Positions 50,744-59,372 of a stretch of 64,000 bases of DNA are shown piece after piece (position 1 is the stretch's first letter; each line of letters starts with the position of its first letter). Source of the DNA: Hymenobacter algoricola (lineage in GTDB: Bacteria; Bacteroidota; Bacteroidia; Cytophagales; Hymenobacteraceae); the NCBI RefSeq assembly GCF_039539525.1, contig NZ_BAABDH010000003.1:62001-126000 (forward strand), written 5' to 3'. The notes under the pieces were generated by a model. The model saw nothing but the letters and a program-made list of their open reading frames with translations. It did no database searches and was not told the origin of the DNA. The translations under genes were made by a program, and so were the position numbers.

Positions 50744-51505
50744 TTACGCCAGCACCGGCCGCAGCTGGTTGATCTGCTCTACCAGCTGCCGGGCTACCGC
50801 GCCGGCTTCGGCCGCCTGCCACAGCACGCGGGACGTATTAATAAGGAGTCCCGACCCGTCGGCCCGCAGACCGGCCCGCAGCGTGGCGGCCAGATCTCCG
50901 CCCTGGGCTCCGACCCCGGGCACCAGAAACCACTGGTCCGGGCTCAGGCTGCGCAGCCGGCCCACGGCCTCGGCGTCGGTAGCCCCGACTACCAGACCGA
51001 TGCCGCCGTGCTGCTCATCGAGCTTGCGGCCGACCTGGGCGGCGCAGTCGGAAAGGTAGCCGCCGCGGGTGAGGGCCACGTCCTGGAGGGAGTGGGCGGG
51101 CTTGTTAGAGGTTTTGGCCAGCACGAACACTATTTTGCCGGGCCGGGCAAAGGGCACAATGGCATCGTCGCCCATGTAGGGGTTCACCGTCACACCGTCG
51201 GCTCCCACGATGTCGTAGGCGAAGCGGGCGTAGTGGTCGGCGGTGTTGGCAATGTCGCCAAACTTGCCGTCCAGAATCACCGGAATATCCCCGGGAATGC
51301 GCCGCACCGTTTCGCGCAGCAGCTGCACCCCGTTTTCCCGGCTCAGGAAAAAAGCCAGATTGGGTTTGAAGGCGGCGGCATACTCGGCGGTCTGGTCGAT
51401 AACTTCGGCCAGGCGGCGGGCCACCTGGGCGTCGTCGCCGATGGGGTCGAGGCCGACGCAGAGCAGGGTCTGGGCGAGGTGGGTGCGCTGAATCAGCTTT
51501 TCCAT
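50744..51505 (-). CDS. pyrF: Orotidine 5'-phosphate decarboxylase
   Basis: PyrF decarboxylates OMP to UMP. 253 residues of the type 2 subfamily: LCVGLDPIGDD, AFKPNLAFFLSRENG, ILDGKFGDIANTADHYARFAYD (catalytic Lys/Asp set), GVTVNPYMGDDAIVPF and FLVPGVGAQGGDL. Its start overlaps the end of the DHODH-like gene by 13 bases, showing a tightly packed operon DHODH-like, pyrF, pyrE. Confidence 0.96.
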   Translation of the reverse strand: MEKLIQRTHLAQTLLCVGLDPIGDDAQVARRLAEVIDQTAEYAAAFKPNLAFFLSRENGVQLLRETVRRIPGDIPVILDGKFGDIANTADHYARFAYDIVGADGVTVNPYMGDDAIVPFARPGKIVFVLAKTSNKPAHSLQDVALTRGGYLSDCAAQVGRKLDEQHGGIGLVVGATDAEAVGRLRSLSPDQWFLVPGVGAQGGDLAATLRAGLRADGSGLLINTSRVLWQAAEAGAVARQLVEQINQLRPVLA

Positions 51506-52353
51506 GCAGGTACAGTTTCAGGGTGAAGATGCGCGCATTCGGCGGCCAGGCGGGCCGTCAGGCCGGGCTCCAGCCATTCGCCGCTGGCAATCTGCACGGC
51601 GCGGGCCCCGCAGCGCAGAAAATCGGTGACGTGGGCGGCCGTAAACACGCCGCCGGTGCCGAAGACGGGCAGCGTGATTTGCTCGTCGTGGGCCAGCTCC
51701 CACACGCAGCGCAGGGCCACCGGCCGCAGCGCCTCCCCCGACAGCCCGCCGGCGACGGGGGCGGCGGTGGCATCTTCGGGCAGGTGCAGGGCTTTGAGCA
51801 GGTTGGTGGCGGCCAGGGCGTTGGCCCCACCTTCCTGGGCTCCCCGGGCGAGGCCCCGGATATGCTCGGGCCAGGGCGGCAGCTTCACGACCAGCACAGC
51901 TTCGGGCCCCAGCTCGTTGCGCACGGCCTGGGTGGCTTCGCGCACAAAGCGGGCGTTCAGCTCCTCCCCTTTTGCCGTGTCGGGCTGGGCAATGTAGATT
52001 TCGACCCCGGCAATGGAGTGGCCTACTTCCTGGGCCAGAAAACGGGCAATTTTGCGAAAGCCCGGAATGCCGGGCGCCGTGATGCTGACCAGCACCGGCA
52101 CGCCGTAGCGCAGCAGGTTGGGCAGGTGCTCCTGCACCAGAATTTGCGCGTTTTCGGTGCGCATGTTCGTCGCGTTGAGCAGCGTTTGCTCATTCACCTG
52201 CCAGATGCCTTCCTCGTAGAGCCCCGGCCGCGGCTCCATGGTGACGGTACGGGTGAAAATTGCGCCTAGCCGCTCGTAGCCGGTGCCATCCAGCTGCCAC
52301 GCAGCGGCGGCCAGGCAAATGGGGTTTTGCAGCGTGAGGGTTCCTAGTTGCAT
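51493..52353 (-). CDS. Dihydroorotate dehydrogenase-like flavoprotein with altered active site
   Basis: 286 residues with the DHODH barrel pattern: LGTLTLQNPICLAAAAWQ, VLVSITAPG, AVLVVKLPP, AGGLSGEALRPVALR, LPVFGTGGVFTAAHVTDFLRCGARAVQIASGEW. Two hallmark sites differ. The class 1 Lys in the TKT-type segment reads FTRTVT, and the NxSCPN segment with the catalytic Cys/Ser reads VEIYIAQPDTAKG. Position beside pyrF and pyrE argues for a pyrimidine role, but activity as a DHODH is doubtful. It could be a regulatory or altered-substrate paralogue. It overlaps pyrF by 13 bases. Confidence 0.8.
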   Translation of the reverse strand: MQLGTLTLQNPICLAAAAWQLDGTGYERLGAIFTRTVTMEPRPGLYEEGIWQVNEQTLLNATNMRTENAQILVQEHLPNLLRYGVPVLVSITAPGIPGFRKIARFLAQEVGHSIAGVEIYIAQPDTAKGEELNARFVREATQAVRNELGPEAVLVVKLPPWPEHIRGLARGAQEGGANALAATNLLKALHLPEDATAAPVAGGLSGEALRPVALRCVWELAHDEQITLPVFGTGGVFTAAHVTDFLRCGARAVQIASGEWLEPGLTARLAAECAHLHPETVPAWKS

Positions 52354-52532
52354 GATTGCGCGCGTTTAAATACCAGTGCCCTCCAGAGCTGACGAAGGCT
52401 TCCGCCAGCATTGCAGCAGCCTCTTTTCTCACCGGAAACCTACCGCTTCCGTGGTCAGAAGTACCTTCGCCAGCTCAGGAGAGCATATTTTATCTTGTCC
52501 GGTCCGGCGGCAGTGCCGCCGTAAAAGCAAAA

Positions 52533-52552
52533 CGCCCGGTAGGAACCGGGCG
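52533..52552 (-). terminator. Intrinsic terminator after the asnA-like gene
   Basis: A perfect 8-bp stem (52533-52540 with 52545-52552) has a 4-nt loop. On the minus strand it is followed by TTTTG and a T-rich stretch. It lies 18 bases past the stop at 52570. Confidence 0.8.
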
Positions 52553-52569
52553 CTCTGTTTAGTAGGCTA

Positions 52570-53604
52570 CTAGATGACGTTGTCGCGGTTGATCAGGAAC
52601 GGTACGCAGTTCCGGATGTCGGTCTGGCCGAGGATGAACTGGGCTACCCGGGCCATTCCTACGCCAGCGCCGGAGTGCAGCTTTACCTCGTGCTCCTTAT
52701 GGAAGTCGATATACCAGTCGAAATCCGACAGCTTCATTCCCTGGCGCAGCAGGCCTTCCAGCATCGAGGAAGTTTCCAGCTTGTGGCGCAGCTTTTCGGC
52801 ATCGAATTCGCGCTCGGCCGAGCCGGCCGACTCCCCAGCCAGGGGCAGCAGCAGGTCGGAAGAGTTGACCACGCGCGGGTCGTCGTCGTTGTTGCGCATG
52901 TTGAAGAACTTGATGTCGGCGGGGTAATGGGTCACGAACATCGGGCCCATCAGCTCGGTCAGGCGGCCTTCGTGCGGCGCTTCGAGGTCGTCACCCCACT
53001 GCAGCTCGGGGAAGCCTTCGGTTTTGAGCAGTTCCACGGCGTCGGCGTAGGTCATGCGCTTGAAAGTCAGGTTGGCCAAGTCGGCGGGGTTGCGGTCAAA
53101 CAAAGCCAGCTCCTTGGCGCAGTCCTGGGCTACCTGCTTGGAAGCCGAGGCCACAATGCCGGACAGGTGGCCCAGCAGCTCGTCTAGGTCGCCGATGTGC
53201 TCAATCTCAAACAGGCTGAACTGCGCCAGGCGGCGGTTGTCGGCGTTCAGCTCCTTACGGAAGCTCTGAATTTCGCCGTACACCCGGCCCCCTTCGATGG
53301 CCTGGGTCAGCATCTCGATGTAGAGCTGGTTGGACTGGGGCAGGAACATTTTCTTGCCGTCGTACCAGTCGATGGTGAACAGCGTATCGGTGTTTTCGCA
53401 GGCGCCGGTTACGCCCACAATGTGCGGCATGTTGTGGATGCCGATAAAGCCCTCCGACTCTACGTACTTGCGGGCGCCGCGGATCATGGCATCCCATACT
53501 TTGATTACGGCCATCCGCTTGGGGTCCGTGCTCAGGTTCACGTTGCGGGTAGCGACGGGAGCGGCGGCTACCATCTGCTGGGCGAGGGTGGTGGTGTCGT
53601 TCAT
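52570..53604 (-). CDS. Class II aaRS-like asparagine synthetase (AsnRS-related, asnA-type)
   Basis: 344 residues from ATG 53604 (MNDTTTLAQQMVAAAPVATRN); the longer frame to 53766 runs through leader hairpins. It is a class II aminoacyl-tRNA-synthetase catalytic domain: motif 2 region KMFLPQSNQLYIEMLTQAIEGGRVYGEIQSFRKE, then RLAQFSLFEIEHIG, and motif 3 GVGMARVAQFILGQTDIRNCVPFLINRDNVI. No tRNA anticodon-binding OB domain precedes it, so it is likely the AsnRS-derived, ammonia-dependent asparagine synthetase; an amino-acid ligase of other use is possible. It is transcribed from a promoter near 53834 through a hairpin-bearing leader. Confidence 0.82.
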   Translation of the reverse strand: MNDTTTLAQQMVAAAPVATRNVNLSTDPKRMAVIKVWDAMIRGARKYVESEGFIGIHNMPHIVGVTGACENTDTLFTIDWYDGKKMFLPQSNQLYIEMLTQAIEGGRVYGEIQSFRKELNADNRRLAQFSLFEIEHIGDLDELLGHLSGIVASASKQVAQDCAKELALFDRNPADLANLTFKRMTYADAVELLKTEGFPELQWGDDLEAPHEGRLTELMGPMFVTHYPADIKFFNMRNNDDDPRVVNSSDLLLPLAGESAGSAEREFDAEKLRHKLETSSMLEGLLRQGMKLSDFDWYIDFHKEHEVKLHSGAGVGMARVAQFILGQTDIRNCVPFLINRDNVI

Positions 53605-53652
53605 GGGTTTACCAGTATGGGTTGAAGGATTAGAAAAGGCGGGGATGCGAGA

Positions 53653-53706
53653 CTGCCCGGGCCGAACTGGCCGGGCATAAAAAAACCGCTTCGGAAACCG
53701 GAGCGG
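53653..53706 (-). promoter_or_regulatory. Terminator-like hairpin in the leader of the asnA-type gene
   Basis: On the minus strand a 9-bp stem (CCGCTCCGG, then CCGAAGCGG; one mismatch) is followed by seven T. A second stem (TGCCCGGCC with GGCCCGGGCA, 53653-53677) comes next. Both lie between the promoter (53834-53841) and the start codon, as expected of transcription attenuation. Confidence 0.6.
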
Positions 53707-53833
53707 GAGACGGGGCAAAAACCAGAAAAACAGAAAAACTAACGGGGGAAATGACCTTCCGGTCATCTCGCAGGACGTCGTTATGTCGAGTCCCGCGCTT
53801 CATTAGTTGTGGGCGTTGAGGTGAAGCACGTCG

Positions 53834-53841
53834 CAAAAGTA
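53834..53841 (-). promoter_or_regulatory. -7 element of the asnA-type gene
   Basis: Minus-strand TACTTTTG fits TAnnTTTG. It predicts a leader of ~220 nt to the ATG at 53604, containing the hairpins at 53653-53706. Confidence 0.55.
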
Positions 53842-53846
53842 CTAAT

Positions 53847-53902
53847 TGTTACCAGCCCTACCCGATTGGTAACATTAACTTTGTGTTACCAAAATGTTAC
53901 CA
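53847..53902. promoter_or_regulatory. Cluster of four TGTTACCA operator-like sites
   Basis: TGTTACCA occurs at 53847-53854, inverted at 53867-53874, and again at 53884-53891 and 53895-53902. The second and third form an inverted pair around TTAACTTTG. The sites adjoin the asnA-type promoter and probably bind a repressor or activator. From 53905 to 54254 I see AT-rich sequence without genes. Confidence 0.65.
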
Positions 53903-54254
53903 CCTCCTTTAGGCCGGCCAATCCCAGCTTAGGGATTTTTCTGCCGGCTTCAGATAGTATAGAGCTGACTATCAAATGATTTTGTCTTATTTCAATTTTT
54001 CTGATTTATTTCAATAACAGGCACTACCTTTGTATAATACAGTTAATTAACCTCTCCAAAATACCGTTTGTTTCCCGGCTGATACTTGAATAAATTCTAT
54101 ATCAATTTGAATCATCAGAAATTCCTGCCGACGTTTTTGCTCGATTCTCCCTGTTTTCCCGCCCCCACCCGTCTGCATCCTGGATTTTGTAGGTTCTCTC
54201 TGACCATAACATATTCATAATTGCCTTTCGGGGGATCCATTATGGCCTGGGTCC

Positions 54255-54262
54255 TATCTTTG
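54255..54262 (+). promoter_or_regulatory. -7 element of the DUF4468 gene
   Basis: TATCTTTG fits TAnnTTTG and ends 38 bases before the ATG at 54301. A further TACCTTTG at 54025-54032 could be a second, distal promoter in the same AT-rich gap. Confidence 0.55.
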
Positions 54263-54300
54263 TCACCACACATTGCCTCCTTTTCCAACCTCCTTCGGTT

Positions 54301-54879
54301 ATGAAAAAAGTGTTACTCGGATTCGTTTTTGCCTCTCTGCTGCTGGCGGCTCCGGTGGCCCGCGCCCAGGATGCGGCCTCCGCAACCATTGAGTACAGTG
54401 AGCAAGTACCCGCCGACGACCAGGGACGCGACGCCCTGTACCGCCGGGCTCTGGACTGGACGGAAAACCATTTCGCCTACGGCCCCACAACCGAGCTTAA
54501 GTTTGATCCAGCCACCGGAAGCGTCCGCGTGACGGGCACTGGCAAGGTAAAGCCCGTTACCCCCGCAGGAAAAGAGCAGGTGCAGGTCGTGCGCTTCACC
54601 TTCACTTTCCGCGCTACTGATACGGGTTATACCTACAGCGTCAGCTCTTTCAAGATGGTGCCCGACCCTAAGAAGCCGGACGAGGTTGTGCAGATGGCCG
54701 ACTATCTTACCCAGCTCAGCCTGGAAAAAGCCAGCAGCCGCACCTTCAACGAGCGGCGGGTAACGGCCCAGGCCAACGCTTTGGCCAGTGAAGTAGCCAT
54801 GAGCTTCCGGTCTTATATGAACAGTATTCCGGCCGGGGCGGAAGGAACAGTGGGCCTCCCGGCTACCGACAAAGACTAG
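54301..54879 (+). CDS. DUF4468 (TBP-like fold) secreted protein
   Basis: 192 residues with signal peptide MKKVLLGFVFASLLLAAPVARAQ. The mature part follows the DUF4468 pattern: IEYSEQVPADDQGRDALYRRALDWTENHF, ELKFDPATGSVRVTGTGKV, then VVRFTFTFRATDTGYTYSVSSFKMV. These envelope proteins of Bacteroidota have no assigned biochemical role. It is a single-gene unit, with a promoter 38 bases upstream and a strong terminator 16 bases downstream. Confidence 0.88.
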   Translation: MKKVLLGFVFASLLLAAPVARAQDAASATIEYSEQVPADDQGRDALYRRALDWTENHFAYGPTTELKFDPATGSVRVTGTGKVKPVTPAGKEQVQVVRFTFTFRATDTGYTYSVSSFKMVPDPKKPDEVVQMADYLTQLSLEKASSRTFNERRVTAQANALASEVAMSFRSYMNSIPAGAEGTVGLPATDKD

Positions 54880-54895
54880 CTCGCTTGCGTACAAG

Positions 54896-54932
54896 CAACA
54901 AGGCCTGCCGGAAATTCCGGCAGGCCTTGTTG
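54896..54932 (+). terminator. Intrinsic terminator of the DUF4468 gene
   Basis: Perfect 18-bp complementary arms (54896-54913 and 54915-54932) share AACAAGGCCTGCCGGAA, effectively with a small loop. Confidence 0.88.
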
Positions 54933-55349
54933 CTTTATGGTCCTGCCCGCCGCCCGAAATCCGGGCTGTAAACAGGCTGCCAGGACCGCTGGTGATACCT
55001 CCTGCGCAGCGTCAGGTTGGCACGTTACGGAAGAGCGCGGCACTCACCGGGACCGCGCCGGCAGGGGCAGATACCGGGACTGGCCGGCTACGATAACTGG
55101 CTGAAGACTAAACCGGGGCCAAATGCGAATTTGGGGCAGTTTTACCTGCTCAAGCTGAAACAATTGAAAATCAGCGCCGCAGCTGATACTGCCCCAAAAC
55201 GCAGGAAGCCGCGTTGCAGCGCGACTTCCTCAGTATTGCTCACTTACCTACGGGTTCACTCACTTCTAAATATACGAGTTAGCCCGAACAGATACACTAT
55301 CAACTCTTATATAAGACTGCATTAATATGAGGCCGGCACCCCAACCAAC
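54933..55349. other. Gap without a convincing gene
   Basis: A 102-codon frame (55017-55325) has irregular composition, no family resemblance and weak third-position bias, so I do not call it. A 10-bp inverted pair (TTGGGGCAGT at 55131-55140 and its complement at 55188-55197) is the only structure noted. The right part is AT-rich. Confidence 0.5.
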
Positions 55350-55388
55350 AAAATGCCCCGGCTGCTAAGCAAGCAACCGGGGCATTTT
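55350..55388 (-). terminator. Intrinsic terminator of the endonuclease gene
   Basis: A perfect 12-bp stem (55350-55361 and 55377-55388) with T run on the minus strand lies 30 bases past the stop. Confidence 0.85.
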
Positions 55389-55417
55389 ACAGGCAGCTGA
55401 GCGCCTAGCGGGCCAGA

Positions 55418-56302
55418 TTAGTTGGTTGGACCGGTATCGACGCGTGATTCGATAGAGCTCTGCACGGTAGACGACACCGCCGACAGCAGGTTGTAGCCGG
55501 TAGCCGCTTCAATGGCATCAACCGTGGTGCGGTACGTGGCCCAGTTGGTGTTTACCGTTTGCGTGTTAGGAGTGTTAATGGCAATGACGCGGGTGGCCGT
55601 CGTTACGCGGGCAGCGTCGCCGCTGCCGTTGGGCAGCACTACTACTACTTTCCAGCAGTTGCTGGGCACCGTGATTTTGCCACCGGCAATGGTTGTGGTA
55701 TAGCCATTGAGGCCCGTGCCGCCGGTACCGTAGCTACCGCAGATGATGTAGAGCTCGTTGCCGGCATCGGCCAGGGTGCGGCAGTAGGTTTCGAGGCCGG
55801 CCCAGGTGCGCTGGTTGTTATTGGCGGCCTGGGGCATCATGTTGGTCATCACGAAGGTAGCCGAGTTATCGGCTACTGAGCCGGTGCGGTCAGCCGAAGG
55901 GCAGTTGTGGCCCCGGTCGAAGCCGGACCCGGTGTAGCTGCTGCTGGTAGCGCGAAACCAGCCGCTGGGCAGCGTGGCATCAGCGGCGAAATTATCCTGG
56001 CGGGGCGTGCTGCCCACCCAGGCGCTGCTCAGGTGCCAGCTCACCCAGTTTGGGATGCCCCGGTCGCGGTGGTAGGAGGCCGAAAACTGGCTTTTGGTCA
56101 GCAGGTAGTTGGTGTAGTTGGTGGTGCTGGTAGTGGCCCCACTCGGATTTCCCAAGGCAATGTTACTGTCGCGGGTGGCGGTAGCATCGGCAGTCTGCGA
56201 AACGGCCTGCGGGCCCGGCTTCACAGTTTCATCCTTAGCGCAGGACACGGCCAGGGAGCCAACCAGACAGAAACTCAGTACTCGGTAAAGGGTACGCTTC
56301 AT
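55418..56302 (-). CDS. Secreted lipoprotein DNA/RNA non-specific endonuclease
   Basis: 294 residues from ATG 56302, with a lipoprotein-type signal (MKRTLYRVLSFCLVGSLAVSC, lipobox LAVSC). The NUC1-type beta-beta-alpha-Me motif is FDRGHNCPSADRTG (DRGH with general-base His), followed by FVMTNMMPQAANNNQRTWAGLE (metal-binding Asn region) and ELYIICGSYGTGG. It should degrade extracellular nucleic acid for nutrition, competition or biofilm turnover. The longer frame to 56371 lacks a signal at its N-terminus. No immunity gene is adjacent. Confidence 0.93.
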   Translation of the reverse strand: MKRTLYRVLSFCLVGSLAVSCAKDETVKPGPQAVSQTADATATRDSNIALGNPSGATTSTTNYTNYLLTKSQFSASYHRDRGIPNWVSWHLSSAWVGSTPRQDNFAADATLPSGWFRATSSSYTGSGFDRGHNCPSADRTGSVADNSATFVMTNMMPQAANNNQRTWAGLETYCRTLADAGNELYIICGSYGTGGTGLNGYTTTIAGGKITVPSNCWKVVVVLPNGSGDAARVTTATRVIAINTPNTQTVNTNWATYRTTVDAIEAATGYNLLSAVSSTVQSSIESRVDTGPTN

Positions 56303-56730
56303 ACGAAAGGGAAATGGAGTGGGAAAGTGAACAAAAGGTAAAAACGGTGAGAAAGCCCAGATCTGCGGCAAAGATGGCCAACAGGCTAATGAAACAGGTT
56401 ACCGGAATATTACCATTGTCAAACCAACACTCGTATCGACCAAAGCATTAGCAAGATTAGGTTAATACTGGACATTAATTACATAATATTATGTCATTCT
56501 CATGGCCCCTCCCAAATCGTCCGGGCTGCTCAATAACAGCACCGGGCGCTACAGTCGACTGCCCGCTAAGTTCAACGGCCGCTCGAATCCGGGCGCAGCC
56601 GGCAGGAGAGCCTGGCCCCGCCTGGCTCAGATAAGGGGCTCCGCAATGATGCAGGTCACGGGCTATGTCTGGCTCTGCATCTGTGTCCTTGCTGGCAGAG
56701 ATAGAGGGCGGCGGCTTGGCAGCAGCGCAA
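56303..56730. other. Gap without a convincing gene
   Basis: It contains the leader and promoter area of the leftward endonuclease gene (AT-rich 56395-56500). Two overlapping short frames at 56475-56744 (minus) and 56502-56930 (plus) have no recognisable product or consistent codon bias. Confidence 0.5.
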
Positions 56731-56759
56731 AAAAGCCCCGCCAAACTGGCGGGGCTTTT
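56731..56759 (-). terminator. Intrinsic terminator of the T9SS repeat protein
   Basis: A perfect 13-bp stem (56731-56743 and 56747-56759) has a 3-nt loop and T run on the minus strand, 50 bases past the stop at 56809. Confidence 0.9.
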
Positions 56760-56808
56760 AGTTGCTACTGCACTCTGCTCTTTATTCTAACTCTGTTTGT
56801 GGGCGGCC

Positions 56809-59031
56809 TTAGCGAGTGGCTACCGCCAGGCGCTGGGTGGCCATCCGGCGGCCGGCCGCATCGGTCAGCACCAAGTAGTACAGGCCGGAGCGCAGACCCG
56901 CCGTGGGCAGCACCACGAGCTGCGCGGTAGCCGGCTGGCTGCTTAGCTGCTCACCCCGGACCCCGTACACCTGAAGTCTAGCGCCCAGGCCAGGCTCACC
57001 GGGCAAGCGGACCTGCACCGGGTCGGTGCCGTTGGCCGGATTCGGATACACTGCCATCTGCGCCAGCTCCGGGCTTTTCATTCTGACGGCCGCCACCGGC
57101 GACACACTTTCTTTCCCATCCGTGTCTACCTGCCGGAGCCGATAATACAGAACGCTCACACCCTGGTCCGCAGCCTGTTCATCAGTAAACTGATAGCTGC
57201 GCTGCTGGGCGCTGGAACCGGCACCGGCGACCTTGCCAATGGCCCGGAAAACGGCATCAGTCCCCGCTGCCCGCTCAATAGTAAAGTGGCGGTTGTCCTT
57301 TTCGGAAGCCGTGGCCCAGGTCACGCTCACGGCTGCTCCAACGGCTTTGGCCTGAAAGGCTATCAGCTCAACCGGCAAAGGCGCCGGCGCGGTGATAATG
57401 GAAGGAAAACCCGTGGGCCGGTCTTCGGCAAAGGCGTAATACACCCGGGTCCGGTCCAGCAGACTCAGAGTATTGTCGACTTCCAGCTCGACCCGGCTGA
57501 AGTTCTGAGTTGTTAGAAACGACAGCTCAACCCGGCCATCGACCAGCAACCCCTGGCTGATCAGGTTGGCGCCGCTGGCGGTTTCCAGCAGCTGGTTGCC
57601 ATCGACGCCGCCGTACGTTTTGATGCGGATAGCCCCGAGCAGCTGCGTATTCAGCAGGCCACTCCCCTGGTTCAGTATCACTCCGGCCGTGTTGCCCGCC
57701 AGACCCGGCCCGTTCAGGCTCATGCGCAAAGCAGTGGAAGTCACCGCGCCCAGCAGCCCGGTCCGGATTTCGGCGTAGTCGGTGACAGAGATGTTGCTGT
57801 CGGCGGCCCGCTCGGGGTTTTGCACGCTGGCGCAGAGCACGCACAGCAAGCCGTTGGAGTACACATCCGCTTTGTTGGTAGCGTCCGCAAAATTCGACAG
57901 CACCGGCATCTGGTCGGCAAAAACCCGGGGCTCGAGACCAAAGCCGTAGAACACGCTCAGGTTGTCCAGCACGCTCAGCAGGCTCGTACGGGTCAGCTCC
58001 ACCGAATCAAACTCCTTGGAAGTGGCAAAGCTGATTTGCTGCTGTCCGTTGGGCAGCACCGTGAGCCGCAGCAACTGGCGGCCAGCCGCCGACTCCTGCG
58101 CCACTCCGTTCTTGTAGGTAGTGACGCGCAGTCCCGCCAGGGCGCTGACATCGAGCAGGCCCTGGCTGCCAATGACAAAGCCGGCGTAATAGCCCGCCGG
58201 CGCCGGCGCCTCCAGCCGCGTCCGCAGCGTGGTCGGGCAGCTGATGTTGGCCATGGTCCTGAACGTGGCATGGTTGGTCAGGGTCTGGTCCGTGGCCCGC
58301 TCCGGATTGCTTACCTCATTGTTGATGCACACGGTAATGCCATTCTCAACGACGGTGGTGCTGTAGTCGGTGCCGGCCACGGGTGTGTCGAAGCGCGTCA
58401 GTACGCCGGTGGCCGTGGTGACCAGGTTGGCATCGATGCCGTAGGCGTAATGTACATTCAGCTGATACCCCAGGCCGACCAGCGAGCCGGCCACGATTTC
58501 GACCTGGTCGAAGGGCTTCTTCGTCATGAATTCCACCCGTATTCTGTCGCCGTTACCACCAAGTATAATCTTGGCGACTTCTGCACTCACCAGCATTTCT
58601 TCCTGAAACTGGGAGCCGCCGCCTACTTTCTGATAGGTGCGCACCACCATGACGCCGGCTACATTCAGGTTTAGCAAGTCCAGGAGCCGGCCGGCCCGGC
58701 TCACTACCACGCCGGCCCGGTAGAAAGCGTCAGCGCGCCGCGACAAGTCCATTCGCAGCCCAATCGAATTCAGGCCCAGCGAAAGGGGCACATTGATAGT
58801 AGCGGCCGTTTCCAGGCTGGCATCGGTCGCCAACTCCGGGCGGGTCACGGAGCCGTAGCAGGTAGTGATGAACAGTTCGGTGACGCAGTTCTGAACCACC
58901 TTGGAGGCGTCGGAGGCGCCGGTATTGGAATAAATCGGCGCGCTGGTAGCGTGGGCCAGTTGCTGGCTTAAGCCCAGCAGCACCAGGAACAGCGTGGTGC
59001 GTACGATACGAGAGTAGTAGTGCAGTTTCAT
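56809..59031 (-). CDS. Three-repeat secreted protein with T9SS sorting domain
   Basis: 740 residues from ATG 59031, signal peptide core TLFLVLLGLSQQLAHA. Three units of ~170-180 residues each open with a Cys-containing segment and RPELATDASLETAATI, NPERATDQTLTNHATF or NPERAADSNISVTDYAEI, then a strand-rich body ending near VHYAYGI, VFYGFGL or VYYAFAE. A fibronectin-like segment (VELIAFQAKAVGAAVSVTWATASEKDNRHFTIERA) and a type A sorting domain (MAVYPNPANGTDPVQV, ending QRLAVATR) follow. It is expected on the cell surface or released; adhesin-like or carbohydrate-binding roles are guesses. Confidence 0.85.
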   Translation of the reverse strand: MKLHYYSRIVRTTLFLVLLGLSQQLAHATSAPIYSNTGASDASKVVQNCVTELFITTCYGSVTRPELATDASLETAATINVPLSLGLNSIGLRMDLSRRADAFYRAGVVVSRAGRLLDLLNLNVAGVMVVRTYQKVGGGSQFQEEMLVSAEVAKIILGGNGDRIRVEFMTKKPFDQVEIVAGSLVGLGYQLNVHYAYGIDANLVTTATGVLTRFDTPVAGTDYSTTVVENGITVCINNEVSNPERATDQTLTNHATFRTMANISCPTTLRTRLEAPAPAGYYAGFVIGSQGLLDVSALAGLRVTTYKNGVAQESAAGRQLLRLTVLPNGQQQISFATSKEFDSVELTRTSLLSVLDNLSVFYGFGLEPRVFADQMPVLSNFADATNKADVYSNGLLCVLCASVQNPERAADSNISVTDYAEIRTGLLGAVTSTALRMSLNGPGLAGNTAGVILNQGSGLLNTQLLGAIRIKTYGGVDGNQLLETASGANLISQGLLVDGRVELSFLTTQNFSRVELEVDNTLSLLDRTRVYYAFAEDRPTGFPSIITAPAPLPVELIAFQAKAVGAAVSVTWATASEKDNRHFTIERAAGTDAVFRAIGKVAGAGSSAQQRSYQFTDEQAADQGVSVLYYRLRQVDTDGKESVSPVAAVRMKSPELAQMAVYPNPANGTDPVQVRLPGEPGLGARLQVYGVRGEQLSSQPATAQLVVLPTAGLRSGLYYLVLTDAAGRRMATQRLAVATR

Positions 59032-59372
59032 AAGAGCGTAGAGTTTAGACGGCTGTTCGTACAGCCTGGTACCCGCCCTGTGCAATCCGGCACCCAAACT
59101 GGCATACCCTATCTAGTATTCTTATTATCAGTTAGTTGTACATATATAATATTCTAAATATCTTCTCATGCCGGGACTTCCCTTCCTAATTTGAGAAAGT
59201 TTGGCAAAACCCGATTTTACCTCTATACTCGTAGCCTGGGCAGCATTTACCGGTTTCCCGCGGCCCAAAATCACTTCGCTGAACCTAGATAATTTCCGGC
59301 TGGTTGGTTTTTCCCGATTTGATTCTGCCTCGTATTTTTACCGTACATACTAGCCACGCTACTCCCTACCTT
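59032..59372. other. Divergent AT-rich intergenic region
   Basis: No gene is seen. It separates the leftward T9SS protein from the rightward NtrC-type regulator. AT-rich stretches near 59105-59165 and 59285-59345 are likely promoter areas, but no -7 element is convincing by eye. Confidence 0.5.

Noticed and set aside
55017..55325. 102-codon plus-strand gene
   Set aside because: It has irregular composition, no family resemblance, and codon bias unlike neighbouring genes.
56475..56930. Short frames on both strands between the endonuclease and T9SS genes
   Set aside because: They overlap each other, a terminator and the end of the T9SS gene; no product is recognisable.
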